A DNA stretch of 57,073 nucleotides from contig UQTB01000012.1 of NCBI GenBank assembly GCA_900543915.1, positions 1 through 57,073 on the forward strand, in the 5' to 3' direction. The position numbers and the translations under genes are program-made. Below, one piece after another: positions 31,724 through 39,988 of this stretch. Each line of letters starts with the position of its first letter. The first letter of the stretch is position 1. Under the pieces are notes generated by a model that was not told the DNA's origin, searched no databases, and saw only the letters and a program-made list of their open reading frames with translations. The stretch comes from an uncultured Eubacteriales bacterium (lineage in GTDB: Bacteria > Bacillota > Clostridia > Christensenellales > Borkfalkiaceae).

Positions 31724-34231
31724 TCAAGAACTGCACGACTCGCATTCCTCCACTTCGAGGGACTTGGAGCGGATGTAATAGATGGTCTTTACGCCTTCCT
31801 CCCACGCGGCGATATAGAGATTCAAAATCTGGCGCATGGTGTATTCGTTGGTGATATAGAGGTTCAGCGACTGCGCCTGATCGACGTGGCGCTGCCGCAC
31901 GCCCGCCGCGCGCACCGTCCAGGTCTGATCGATCTGATGGGCGTTCTTGTAGTACCAGTACGTATCGGGGGAAAGCTCGGGCGCCACGCGCGGGATCATC
32001 GCCCCCTTCTTTTCCTCGAAGAAGAACTTTTTCATCACGGGATCCAGCCCCGCGGTCGTCCCCGCGATGATGGAGGTGGAAGAGGTGGGCGCCACCGCGA
32101 CGAGATACGCGTTGCGCATGCCCTTGGCCGCGCGTTCGCGGGCTGTTTTCCAGGCATCAGAGGTGTATCCGCGCTTTTCAAAGTATGCGCCGGTCTGCCA
32201 GTCAGAGCCCTCGAAACAGCCGTAAGATCCCTTTTCCGCGGCCAGTTCCGCGCTCGCCTCCACCGCCGCGCGGTTAATGGTCTCAAATACCCTGTCTGCA
32301 AACGAAAGGTGCGCCTCTGATTCCCATTTTACGCCGTTTTTCGCGAGCATGTGGTGATAACCGGAAACGCCCAGCCCGATCGAGCGATAGCGCTTGTTGG
32401 TGATTTTGGCGTATTCGACGGGGTAGAAGTTGAGGTCGATCACGTTGTCCAGCGCGCGGACCACCGTTTTGACCACGGAAGAAAGATAGGCTTCGTCCGT
32501 AACGTCGATGTTGCCGAGCACGAGGGAAGCGAGGTTGCAGACGACGAATTCGCCGGGCTTGGTCACCTGGACGACGACTTCGTCCCCGTCCTCCGTTTTC
32601 ACGGTGCGGGAAACGAGCCGGATCTCCGCCATGTTCTGCGCGATTTCCGTACAGAGATTGGAGCAGTAGATCATGCCCGCGTGCGCATTGGGATTCATCC
32701 GGTTGACGTGATCGCGGTTGAAGCAGAAGGGCGTGCCCGTCTCCACGGCGGATTTTAAAATCAGCCGGACCACTTCTTTGACGGGAATTTCCCGCTTGGC
32801 GATGCGGTCGTCCGCCACGCAGTCGAAATATTTGTTTTCCCAGTCGTCGCCGTACGCGTCTTCCAGGCGGTATCCCTTGACGGTATAGATCTCGTGCGGG
32901 CACATCATGTACCAGGTGCCGTCCATATTGTCGCGCGCCATCTTCCAGAAGAGATCGGGATAGCAGACCGCGGGGAAGACGTCGTGCGCCTTCATGCGGT
33001 CGTCTCCGTTGTTGGTTCTAAGCTGTAAAAATTCGGGAAGATCGCGGTGCCAGGCGTCCAGATAGACCGCGACGGCGCCCTGCCGCATGCCCAGCTGATC
33101 GACCGCGACGGCGGTGTCGTTGACCAGCTTGATCCAGCGGATCACGCCGCCCGCCGCGCCCTGAAAGCCGCGGATGGGCGCGCCCGTCGCGCGGACCTTA
33201 CCGAAATAAAGCCCCATTCCGCCGCCGAATTTGGAGACTTTGGCGAAGTTGTCGATGCTGCGGTAAATCCCGTCCAGGGAATCGGGCACGGTGTCGATAA
33301 AGCAGCTGGAAAGCTGATGGTAGGGCTTTCTCGCGTTGGAGAGCGTGGGCGTCGCCATCGTCACCTCCAGCCGGGAGAGCATGTCGTAAAACTTCTTTAC
33401 CCAGAGCAGCTTGTCCTTTTCCTGCATGGCGAGGTGCATCGCGATGCCCAAAAACATCTCCTGCGGCGTCTCGAGCAAAGTGCCGTCGTAATCGTGTACG
33501 ACGTAGCGCTTGAGCACCAGCTGGAGGGAGGAGTAGGTGAACAGCTTGTCCCGTTCGCGGTCGATGAACGCCGCGCAGGCGGCGCGTTCCTCCCCGGTAT
33601 AGTGTTCGGGGATATAAGCGCCGTACAGCCCGCGCGCGGCCAGATAGTCGATTTTCTGCGCAAAGCCGGAAATCTTCCGCTTTGCCTCTTCCTGCGCGAG
33701 CCTGGCGTACATGTCGTGCATCACGAGGCGCGCGGAGAGAAATTCCCACTTCGGGGCTTCCTGCGTGGTCAGTTCGACGGCAGCGCGCACGAGCGCCCCG
33801 TAGCGTGCGGCGTCGTCCATTGCCTCGCTGAGAAAGGAGCGGTATTTGTGGAGCAGCTTTCCCAAATCGTATTCCTCCTCCGGAAAGTCCGCCTGCATGC
33901 CCTTGAAGAGCTCGCCGAGCTGCCGATCGGGAAAGAGCGCCGCGAGTTCGTTGCGGACCGCGCGCTTTTTCGCGCGCGCGTCGCGGTAGAGGATAAAGCG
34001 CTTGGCCTCCTCGAAATACCCCGCCTCCATCATGGCCTTTTCCGCGAGATCCTGCACGGTCTCGACCGCGGTCACCGCGCCGGTCAGTTTGGAGATCACG
34101 CTGTCCGCAAGCGCGTCCAATACGGCTTCGCTCGCAGGGGAATCGCCTTCGGCAAAGGCTTTGGCGATGGCGTTTCTGATTTTCTGGGGAGCAAATTGCT
34201 CTTCTTTTCCGTCCCGCTTGATGATTTTCAT
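31724..34231 (-). CDS. nrdA: Ribonucleoside-diphosphate reductase alpha subunit (class I)
   Basis: The catalytic subunit that reduces NDPs to dNDPs. N-terminal ATP-cone (about 1-95, MKIIKRDGKEEQFAPQKI) for dATP feedback, then the ten-stranded barrel with SSCFID, FCFNRDHVNRMNPNAH, SNLCTEIAQN (Asn/Cys/Glu active residues) and the C-terminal redox Cys pair ECESCSS. The product is 835 aa. The start at 34231 was chosen to give the canonical ATP-cone start after AGTGAGGAACAGG; a GTG four codons earlier is possible. Tandem NrdR-box-like sites sit directly upstream. Confidence 0.95.
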   Translation of the reverse strand: MKIIKRDGKEEQFAPQKIRNAIAKAFAEGDSPASEAVLDALADSVISKLTGAVTAVETVQDLAEKAMMEAGYFEEAKRFILYRDARAKKRAVRNELAALFPDRQLGELFKGMQADFPEEEYDLGKLLHKYRSFLSEAMDDAARYGALVRAAVELTTQEAPKWEFLSARLVMHDMYARLAQEEAKRKISGFAQKIDYLAARGLYGAYIPEHYTGEERAACAAFIDRERDKLFTYSSLQLVLKRYVVHDYDGTLLETPQEMFLGIAMHLAMQEKDKLLWVKKFYDMLSRLEVTMATPTLSNARKPYHQLSSCFIDTVPDSLDGIYRSIDNFAKVSKFGGGMGLYFGKVRATGAPIRGFQGAAGGVIRWIKLVNDTAVAVDQLGMRQGAVAVYLDAWHRDLPEFLQLRTNNGDDRMKAHDVFPAVCYPDLFWKMARDNMDGTWYMMCPHEIYTVKGYRLEDAYGDDWENKYFDCVADDRIAKREIPVKEVVRLILKSAVETGTPFCFNRDHVNRMNPNAHAGMIYCSNLCTEIAQNMAEIRLVSRTVKTEDGDEVVVQVTKPGEFVVCNLASLVLGNIDVTDEAYLSSVVKTVVRALDNVIDLNFYPVEYAKITNKRYRSIGLGVSGYHHMLAKNGVKWESEAHLSFADRVFETINRAAVEASAELAAEKGSYGCFEGSDWQTGAYFEKRGYTSDAWKTARERAAKGMRNAYLVAVAPTSSTSIIAGTTAGLDPVMKKFFFEEKKGAMIPRVAPELSPDTYWYYKNAHQIDQTWTVRAAGVRQRHVDQAQSLNLYITNEYTMRQILNLYIAAWEEGVKTIYYIRSKSLEVEECESCSS

Positions 34232-34239
34232 CCTGTTCC

Positions 34240-34287
34240 TCACTAGATATAGATGTAACTTTGCATATTAAACACAAGATATTGTGC
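34240..34287 (-). promoter_or_regulatory. Tandem NrdR boxes of nrdAB
   Basis: Two sites on the consensus ACACwATATaTwGTGT: TCACTAGATATAGATG (34240-34255, weaker) and ACACAAGATATTGTGC (34272-34287, 14 of 16 matches). They are 32 bases apart, i.e. three helical turns, the spacing typical of NrdR operators. The repressor gene is in this window at 1026-1496. Confidence 0.82.
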
Positions 34288-34346
34288 CGATAGCTATTGT
34301 AACACACCTTGAGCAAAAAAGCAACCGATTCGGAGAAAAAGAAAGC

Positions 34347-34376
34347 GCGTCTGCGCAATTTTTGTGCAGACGCGGC
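34347..34376 (-). terminator. Intrinsic terminator of spmAB
   Basis: On the minus strand GCGTCTGC...GCAGACGC with an A-rich loop, then CTTTCTTTTTC. It lies just past the spmB stop and before the nrdAB promoter region. Confidence 0.8.
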
Positions 34377-34378
34377 GG

Positions 34379-34885
34379 TTACAGTACGAGGCAGATAAAA
34401 CAGGCGAACACGGCGGAGGCGAACGTAGCGGCGAGGGAGATGACGATGGGCTTTAACAGATGCCTGAAATTCGTGCCGGCAAAGTAGACGGCGGCGATGT
34501 AGAAGACCGTTTCGCTGCAGCCGTAGATGACGCAGGCGCACCGCGCCAGGTAGCTGTCCACGCCGTATTCGGTGAAGATCTCGTTGACCAGCGCCAGAGA
34601 GCCGCTGCCCGAAAAGGGCTTGACGAGCACCAGTTTGGTGAGCTCTTTCGGAATGCCGAATATGCCGAACACGGGAGACAGGAGGTCGGAGACCGCCTTT
34701 GACAGTCCGCTCGCCTCGAAGAGCTCGGTCAGAAGAAAGATGGCGGCGAGAAAGGGAAATAACTTGACCGCGAGGGGAATCGCGCCGCCCGCGCCCTCTG
34801 TGAACGCATCGTAGAGCTTGACTTTTTTGAAGAGAAAGGCGTATAAAAACAGGAGGAGGATCAGGACGGGAAGCACGTATTTCAT
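34379..34885 (-). CDS. spmB: Spore maturation protein B
   Basis: A 168-aa membrane protein with about four helices and the nucleoside-recognition (Gate) domain: GAIPLAVKLFPFLAAIFLLT and VKPFSGSGSLALVNEIF. In Bacillus, SpmA and SpmB are needed for core dehydration of spores. Start overlaps the spmA stop (ATGA). Its presence suggests a sporulating ancestry; it does not prove that this organism sporulates, since many non-sporulating Clostridia retain the pair. Confidence 0.92.
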   Translation of the reverse strand: MKYVLPVLILLLFLYAFLFKKVKLYDAFTEGAGGAIPLAVKLFPFLAAIFLLTELFEASGLSKAVSDLLSPVFGIFGIPKELTKLVLVKPFSGSGSLALVNEIFTEYGVDSYLARCACVIYGCSETVFYIAAVYFAGTNFRHLLKPIVISLAATFASAVFACFICLVL

Positions 34886-35442
34886 GGCTGTTTCCTCTTG
34901 CGGAATACCTTCATCAGCAGAACGCCCACGACGGTGGAGAGGAGCGTCGCCAATATGGTGGGGAGCAAAATATCCGACGGATTGGCGGAGCCGAGGCTTG
35001 TCCTGAGGGAGATGATGGAGGCGGGAATCAGCTGGATGCTCGTGGCGTTGATGACGAAGAACATCTGCACCGCGTGCGTATAGTCTTCCTTCTGATTTAA
35101 AAGCGCGTGCGTCGCCTTGATGCCGAAGGGCGTCGTCGCGCCCGAAACGCCCAGAATATTGGCGGACATGTTGAGCGCGATCAGCCCGCCCGCCTCTTCG
35201 GGAATGGAGCCGAACAGAAAGCGGTTGACCGGCTTTAAGAGCTTTGCGATTTTTTCGGAGAGGCCTGTCCGCTTCAGAACTTCAAAGATGCCGAACCAGA
35301 CCGCATAGATCACCGCCATTTTCAGCGACAGCTCCAGCGCTTTCGTTCCGCCGTTCATCATGGCGGCGAGCACGGTTTCGGGGTCAGTGAAGATCAGGAT
35401 TGCGAGCGACAGCACGGTCACGAGCGCGAAAATTACATTCAT
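34882..35442 (-). CDS. spmA: Spore maturation protein A
   Basis: A Gate-domain membrane protein paired with SpmB. Features are FGIFEVLKRTGLSEKIAKLL, GLIALNMSANILGVSGATTP and MFFVINATSIQLIPASIISL. I start it at the Met of MNVIFALV (35442), which gives the usual SpmA N-terminus and 186 aa; the longer form from 35472 adds ten residues. Neither start has a good ribosome site. It is divergent from metG and its promoter must overlap that of metG. Confidence 0.88.
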   Translation of the reverse strand: MNVIFALVTVLSLAILIFTDPETVLAAMMNGGTKALELSLKMAVIYAVWFGIFEVLKRTGLSEKIAKLLKPVNRFLFGSIPEEAGGLIALNMSANILGVSGATTPFGIKATHALLNQKEDYTHAVQMFFVINATSIQLIPASIISLRTSLGSANPSDILLPTILATLLSTVVGVLLMKVFRKRKQP

Positions 35443-35477
35443 CTCTAAAAAGTTATGAAAACGCCGCGGCATTTATG

Positions 35478-35506
35478 TTTACTTTTTTGAAAAAAGCAGG
35501 TATAAT
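35478..35506 (+). promoter_or_regulatory. Promoter of metG
   Basis: TTTACT (35478-35483), 17 bases, TATAAT (35501-35506), giving a short leader of about 20 bases with AAGAGGAAACGAG before the start. There is no room for a T-box. Confidence 0.8.
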
Positions 35507-35535
35507 ATTTTTATAGAAAAACAAGAGGAAACGAG

Positions 35536-37500
35536 ATGAAAAAGACCTACTACATCACTACGCCCATTTACTATCCCAGCGGCAACTGGCACATCGGCCA
35601 CTGCTACACCACCGTCATCTGCGACGCGCTCGCGCGCTGGCACAAGATGCTGGGGCAGGACGTCTTTTTCCTCACGGGGACGGACGAACACGGGCAGAAA
35701 ATAGAGAAGAAGGCGCGCGCCCTGGGAAAGAGCCCCATCGAGCTGGTGGATCCCCTGGTTGCGGATCTGAAAGAGATATGGAAACTCCTCGACGTGTCGT
35801 ACGACAGGTTCATCCGCACCACGGATCCCGAGCACGTCGCGTGCGTGCAGCGTATTTTTGAGGAGCTTTACCGCCGCGGGGAAATCTACAAGGCGGAATA
35901 CGAGGGCTGGTACTGCACGCCCTGCGAGGCGTTCTGGACGGAGTCCCAGCTGAAGGACGGCAAATGCCCGGACTGCGGCCGCCCCGTGCAGAAGGAAAGG
36001 GAAGAGAGTTACTTCTTCCGCCTTTCCAAATATGCGGATCGGATTCTGAAACTGTACGAGGAGAATCCGGAATTTTTACAGCCGAAATCCCGCATGAACG
36101 AGATGGTCAACAACTTTCTGAAAGCGGGCTTGCAGGATCTCTGTATTTCGAGAACTTCCCTGAAATGGGGGATCCCCGTCACCTTCGACGAAAAGCACGT
36201 CGTTTACGTCTGGGTGGACGCGCTGGCAAACTATGTTTCCGCCCTGGGCTATCTCGGAGAGGATCCGTCTTTATTTGAAAAATTCTGGCCGGCGGATCTT
36301 CACATGGTGGGGAAGGAGATCGTGCGGTTCCACGCGATCATCTGGCCGGCGCTGCTGATGGCGCTGGGGCTTTCGGTGCCCAAACAGGTATACGGGCACG
36401 GCTGGCTGCTGATCGGCGGGGATAAACTTTCCAAGAGCAAGGGCGATCTCGTCAAGGCGGAACTCACCGATCCCCATCAGCTCGCTTCCCGCTACGGCAG
36501 CGACGCGGTGCGTTACTTTTTGCTGCGGGAAATTCCCTTCGGTTCGGACGGCGTCTATACCAACGAGAGTCTGCTGAACCGCATCAACTCCGATCTCGCG
36601 AACGACCTCGGGAACCTCGTTTCCCGTACGACGGCGATGATCGTGCAGTATTTCGGCGGAATCCTCCCTGCGCCCGGCGAACGGGAGGGGACGGACGAAG
36701 AGCTGATCGCGCTGGCGGAGGGGCTCTACGACCGCGCAAACGCCGCCATGGAGGCTTTGAACGCGCCGGACGCGCTCGCGGAGATCTTCCGCCTCGTGCA
36801 GCGCGCCAACAAGTATATCGATGAGAACGCGCCCTGGATCCTCGCGAAGGATGAGAGCCGGCGCGGGCGGCTGGGGACGGTGCTGTATCATCTCTCCGAG
36901 TGCATCCGCATCGCTGCGATTTTATTAAAGCCCTTTTTGACCAAGGCTGCCGACGTGATCCTGGCTTCCTATTCGCTGGACGGGAAAAAGATCGAAAGTT
37001 TTGAAACCGCAAAGCGCTTCGGCGTGCTCGCCGCGGGAACGCGGGTGGAAAAGCTGCCGCCCATCTTTCCGCGCATCGATCTGAAAAAGGAAATCGCCGA
37101 GATCGGGAAACTGGTCGCCGCGGCAAAACGGGAGGAAACGAAAATGACGGAAGAAAAGGAAGAGAGGAAAGCGGAGATCGCGATCGACGATTTTTCAAAG
37201 ATCGATCTGCGCGTCGCGCTCGTCACCGCCTGTGAAAAGGTGGAAAAGACGGATAAGCTGTTAAAGCTCACGGTAAAGCTGGGAGAGGAGACGCGCACGG
37301 TGGTATCCGGGATCGCCAAATTCTATACGCCGGAAGAAATGGTCGGGAAACGCGTCGTGATGATCGCCAATTTAAAGCCGGCAAAACTGCGCGGCATCGA
37401 GAGCCGCGGCATGATTCTCTGTGCGGAAGACGCGGAGGGCAACCTCTCGCTCGTTTCGCCCGAGAAAGCCGGCTTTGCGGACGGGAGCGGCATTTTCTGA
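35536..37500 (+). CDS. metG: Methionyl-tRNA synthetase
   Basis: Charges tRNA-Met with methionine in the cytoplasm. The 654-aa product has the HIGH motif at residues 19-22 (WHIGH), a zinc-binding insert with CTPC and CPDC, the KMSKS equivalent DKLSKSKGD at 296-304, an anticodon-binding helical domain, and a C-terminal EMAP/Arc1p-like tRNA-binding OB-fold (about 550-654, IDLRVALVTACEKVEKTDKL) that dimerises the enzyme. It is the first gene of metG-tatD-radical SAM; its stop overlaps tatD by one base (TGATG). Confidence 0.96.
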   Translation: MKKTYYITTPIYYPSGNWHIGHCYTTVICDALARWHKMLGQDVFFLTGTDEHGQKIEKKARALGKSPIELVDPLVADLKEIWKLLDVSYDRFIRTTDPEHVACVQRIFEELYRRGEIYKAEYEGWYCTPCEAFWTESQLKDGKCPDCGRPVQKEREESYFFRLSKYADRILKLYEENPEFLQPKSRMNEMVNNFLKAGLQDLCISRTSLKWGIPVTFDEKHVVYVWVDALANYVSALGYLGEDPSLFEKFWPADLHMVGKEIVRFHAIIWPALLMALGLSVPKQVYGHGWLLIGGDKLSKSKGDLVKAELTDPHQLASRYGSDAVRYFLLREIPFGSDGVYTNESLLNRINSDLANDLGNLVSRTTAMIVQYFGGILPAPGEREGTDEELIALAEGLYDRANAAMEALNAPDALAEIFRLVQRANKYIDENAPWILAKDESRRGRLGTVLYHLSECIRIAAILLKPFLTKAADVILASYSLDGKKIESFETAKRFGVLAAGTRVEKLPPIFPRIDLKKEIAEIGKLVAAAKREETKMTEEKEERKAEIAIDDFSKIDLRVALVTACEKVEKTDKLLKLTVKLGEETRTVVSGIAKFYTPEEMVGKRVVMIANLKPAKLRGIESRGMILCAEDAEGNLSLVSPEKAGFADGSGIF

Positions 37501-38279
37501 TGATCGACACGCACTGCCATTTGGATGACGCGCGCTTTGCCGAAGATATCGAAGCGGCCGTCGCACGCTATGAGGCGGCGGGGGTGACGCGCGCAATCGC
37601 GATGGGCTACGATATGGCTTCCTCTTTTCGCGTTCAGGCGCTCTCAGAGCGATTTTCGTCCGTCTGGTATGCGGCGGGGATTCATCCGGATTCCTGCGAC
37701 GAGGCGACGGATTCCGCGCTCGGCGCGTTAAAATCGCTTGCGGACGGCAATAAATGCGTGGCCATCGGAGAGATCGGGTTGGATTATCATTGGGATACCG
37801 GGCGGAAAGCGCGGCAGAAAGAGGCGTTCGCGGAGCAGATCCGCCTGGCGGGCAGCCTGAATCTTCCCGTCTCCGTCCACATGCGGGACGCGACGGAGGA
37901 CACGCTGAAGCTGTTGAAAGAGAACCGCAGATATCTCCCGAAGGGCGGCGCGATGCACTGTTTTGCGGGGAGCCGCGAAACGGCGAAAGAGGCGTTGGAT
38001 CTCGGCTTTTATATCTCGTTTGCGGGGCCTTTGACCTTCCGCAATGCGAGAAATCTCCCGGAGATCGCGGCGTATGTGCCGGCGGACCGCTGTATCGCGG
38101 AGACGGATTCTCCCTACCTGGCTCCCCATCCCAAAAGGGGGGAGCGCAATGAGCCTTCGCTTCTGCCGCTCATCGTTCAGAAATTGGCAGAATTTAAGAA
38201 AATTCCTTATGAAACAATGTGTGATTACGTCACGCATAACGCAGAAAAACTGTTCTTTCAACCGAGAAATATCCAATGA
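37500..38279 (+). CDS. tatD: TatD family metal-dependent hydrolase
   Basis: A TIM-barrel metallo-DNase/hydrolase. The 259-aa product begins MIDTHCHLDD (metal site HxH) and contains GEIGLDYHWD, VSVHMRDA, MHCFAG and AETDSPYLAPHP, the standard ligand set. It is coupled to metG and to the radical SAM gene by overlaps; metG-tatD-rsmA is a common Firmicutes cluster. Confidence 0.95.
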   Translation: MIDTHCHLDDARFAEDIEAAVARYEAAGVTRAIAMGYDMASSFRVQALSERFSSVWYAAGIHPDSCDEATDSALGALKSLADGNKCVAIGEIGLDYHWDTGRKARQKEAFAEQIRLAGSLNLPVSVHMRDATEDTLKLLKENRRYLPKGGAMHCFAGSRETAKEALDLGFYISFAGPLTFRNARNLPEIAAYVPADRCIAETDSPYLAPHPKRGERNEPSLLPLIVQKLAEFKKIPYETMCDYVTHNAEKLFFQPRNIQ

Positions 38280-38878
38280 AAAAGTCAAATACGTTCGTCT
38301 ATGAGCTGGACGGAAACCTCTATATCAATTTAACCAACCGCTGCAGCAACGCATGCTCGTTCTGTGTGCGGAACGACAAGGAAAGCTATTTCGGCAATGC
38401 GCTTTGGCTGGAGCATGAGCCTTCCGCCGCAGAGGTGATCGAGGCGATCCCCGACCGCGCTTATCCCGAGGTCGTGTTCTGCGGATTCGGAGAACCGACC
38501 GAAAGATTGGACGCGCTGGTCGAGATCGCCGGCGTGTTGAAGGAGCGCGGACATACCGTCCGCCTCAATACCAACGGGCAGGGCAATCTCATCAACGGGC
38601 GGGATATCACCACCGATCTTGCGATGTGCGTTGACAAGGTAAACGTCAGTTTGAATGCGCCCACGGCGGAAGCCTATCAGGCGGTGTGCCGCAGTATTTA
38701 CGGGGAGAGCGCTTTTTCGGCGCTGATCTCCTTTGCGAAGTGCTGCCGCGATAAGAGTATGGACGTCGTCCTCTCCGTCGTCGACTGTATCGGTGCGGAG
38801 GCGGTCGCCGCATGCCGGGCTTTGGCGGAGGAAAACGGCCTCAGGCTGCGCGTGCGCGCCATGATCGAAAACAGCTGA
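38276..38878 (+). CDS. TatD-associated radical SAM protein
   Basis: A 200-aa short radical SAM enzyme with the cluster motif CSNACSFC (CxxxCxxC) near residues 21-28 and the early strands of the barrel (VVFCGFGEPTER, VRLNTNGQGNLING, VNVSLNAPT). There is no C-terminal auxiliary cluster domain. The ATGA overlap with tatD matches the family named for that linkage. The substrate is unknown. Confidence 0.9.
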   Translation: MKKSNTFVYELDGNLYINLTNRCSNACSFCVRNDKESYFGNALWLEHEPSAAEVIEAIPDRAYPEVVFCGFGEPTERLDALVEIAGVLKERGHTVRLNTNGQGNLINGRDITTDLAMCVDKVNVSLNAPTAEAYQAVCRSIYGESAFSALISFAKCCRDKSMDVVLSVVDCIGAEAVAACRALAEENGLRLRVRAMIENS

Positions 38879-38882
38879 AAAA

Positions 38883-38922
38883 AGAAATACGCCGGATGAA
38901 AATCCGACGCATTTCTCTTCTT
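38883..38922 (+). terminator. Terminator after the metG-tatD-radical SAM operon
   Basis: GAAATACGCCGGA, loop TGAAAA, TCCGACGCATTTC (two mismatches), then TCTTCTTT. Confidence 0.78.
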
Positions 38923-38937
38923 TAGTAGAAAATCGCG

Positions 38938-38985
38938 CTGTAAGGAATGAACCTTACAGTAGCAGTATGAGCGGAATGACTCCGT
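38938..38985 (+). other. Two small hairpins upstream of rsmA
   Basis: CTGTAAGG-AATGAA-CCTTACAG (38938-38959) and GCGGA-ATGAC-TCCGT (38971-38985). Both present GGAATGA at the 5' side of the loop. No T-run follows either, so they are not terminators. They lie in the rsmA leader and could be regulatory. Confidence 0.4.
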
Positions 38986-39011
38986 TTATGCGAAAAATAA
39001 TTTAGTAATTT

Positions 39012-39869
39012 ATGGAAACGCTGAAAGAGGTGCTGGCCCGCTACGGGTTCAATTTTAAAAAGTCGTTCGGTCAGAACTTTCTGACGGATGCAGACCTTCT
39101 CGCTTCAATCGTGAAGGGGGCGGACTGCGCGGGGGAAACGGTGCTGGAGATCGGCGCGGGCGCAGGCGCGCTGACGCGTGAACTGGCGAAAGAGGCAAAG
39201 AGAGTAATTTCTTTTGAAATCGATAGGAGTTTACAGCCGATTTTGGGTGAGATTCTGTCAGACAAAAAGAATGTTTCACTCTATTTTGAAGATATTTTGA
39301 AGAGAAAAACCGAAGCGATCGAGTCGCTGATCGGCGAAGATTATCTCGTCGTGGCGAATCTGCCCTATTATATCACGACGCCGCTGATCATGCGTTTTGT
39401 GGAGGAGAGCACGCGCTGCAAGCGGCTCGTCGTCATGGTGCAGGAGGAAGTCGCCGACCGCCTCGTGGCGCGCGAAGGGACGCCCGCTTACGGCGCGGTC
39501 ACCGTCGCGGTGAACGTCGCCGGCCGAGCGGAAAAGCTCCGGCGCGTCCCGCGGGAACTGTTTACGCCGCGTCCCAATGTGGATTCCGCCGTGGTTCGCA
39601 TCGAGATCGACCGCGGGCGGTTCCGGGTACCCGACCGGGCACTCCTGCGGGCGGCGGTCCGCGCGGGGTTCAATAACCGGAGGAAGACGCTCTGTAACAA
39701 CCTGATGCAGTCCTTTTCGCTTTCGCGTGCGGAGGCGGAGGCCTTGCTCGACGATTGCGGGATCGATTTGAAGGCGCGCGGAGAGACGCTCCCGGCGGCC
39801 GCTTATGTCGAACTGGCCGAGCGCCTTGCCCAAAAAAGCGCCGATTCGTCGGCTTTCGCCGCGCGCTGA
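39012..39869 (+). CDS. rsmA: 16S rRNA dimethyladenosine transferase RsmA/KsgA
   Basis: Dimethylates two adjacent adenosines near the 3' end of 16S rRNA. The 285-aa product has KKSFGQNFL, the SAM motif LEIGAGAGALTRELA, the catalytic NLPYYITTP and the C-terminal FNNRRKTLCNNL. The start matches the family N-terminus, yet no Shine-Dalgarno is visible in the AT-rich bases before ATG 39012, which is unusual in this genome. Confidence 0.95.
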   Translation: METLKEVLARYGFNFKKSFGQNFLTDADLLASIVKGADCAGETVLEIGAGAGALTRELAKEAKRVISFEIDRSLQPILGEILSDKKNVSLYFEDILKRKTEAIESLIGEDYLVVANLPYYITTPLIMRFVEESTRCKRLVVMVQEEVADRLVAREGTPAYGAVTVAVNVAGRAEKLRRVPRELFTPRPNVDSAVVRIEIDRGRFRVPDRALLRAAVRAGFNNRRKTLCNNLMQSFSLSRAEAEALLDDCGIDLKARGETLPAAAYVELAERLAQKSADSSAFAAR

Positions 39870-39988
39870 GCCCGGGCGGGCTTCTGCGGCTAAGGAGGAT
39901 GAATGCGCTTTTGCTTTAAAGAAAGATAGCATTACTGTATTATCGTTGTAATTTATAAGTTTATAAATCAGGATAACAGGAGGAAGAT

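Noticed and set aside
31013..34246. Plus-strand frames opposite nrdB and nrdA
   Set aside because: Shadow frames; the minus strand carries full class I reductase motifs and SD sites.
35507..35535. T-box or SAM riboswitch for metG
   Set aside because: The leader is only about 20-30 bases after the predicted transcription start, too short for either.
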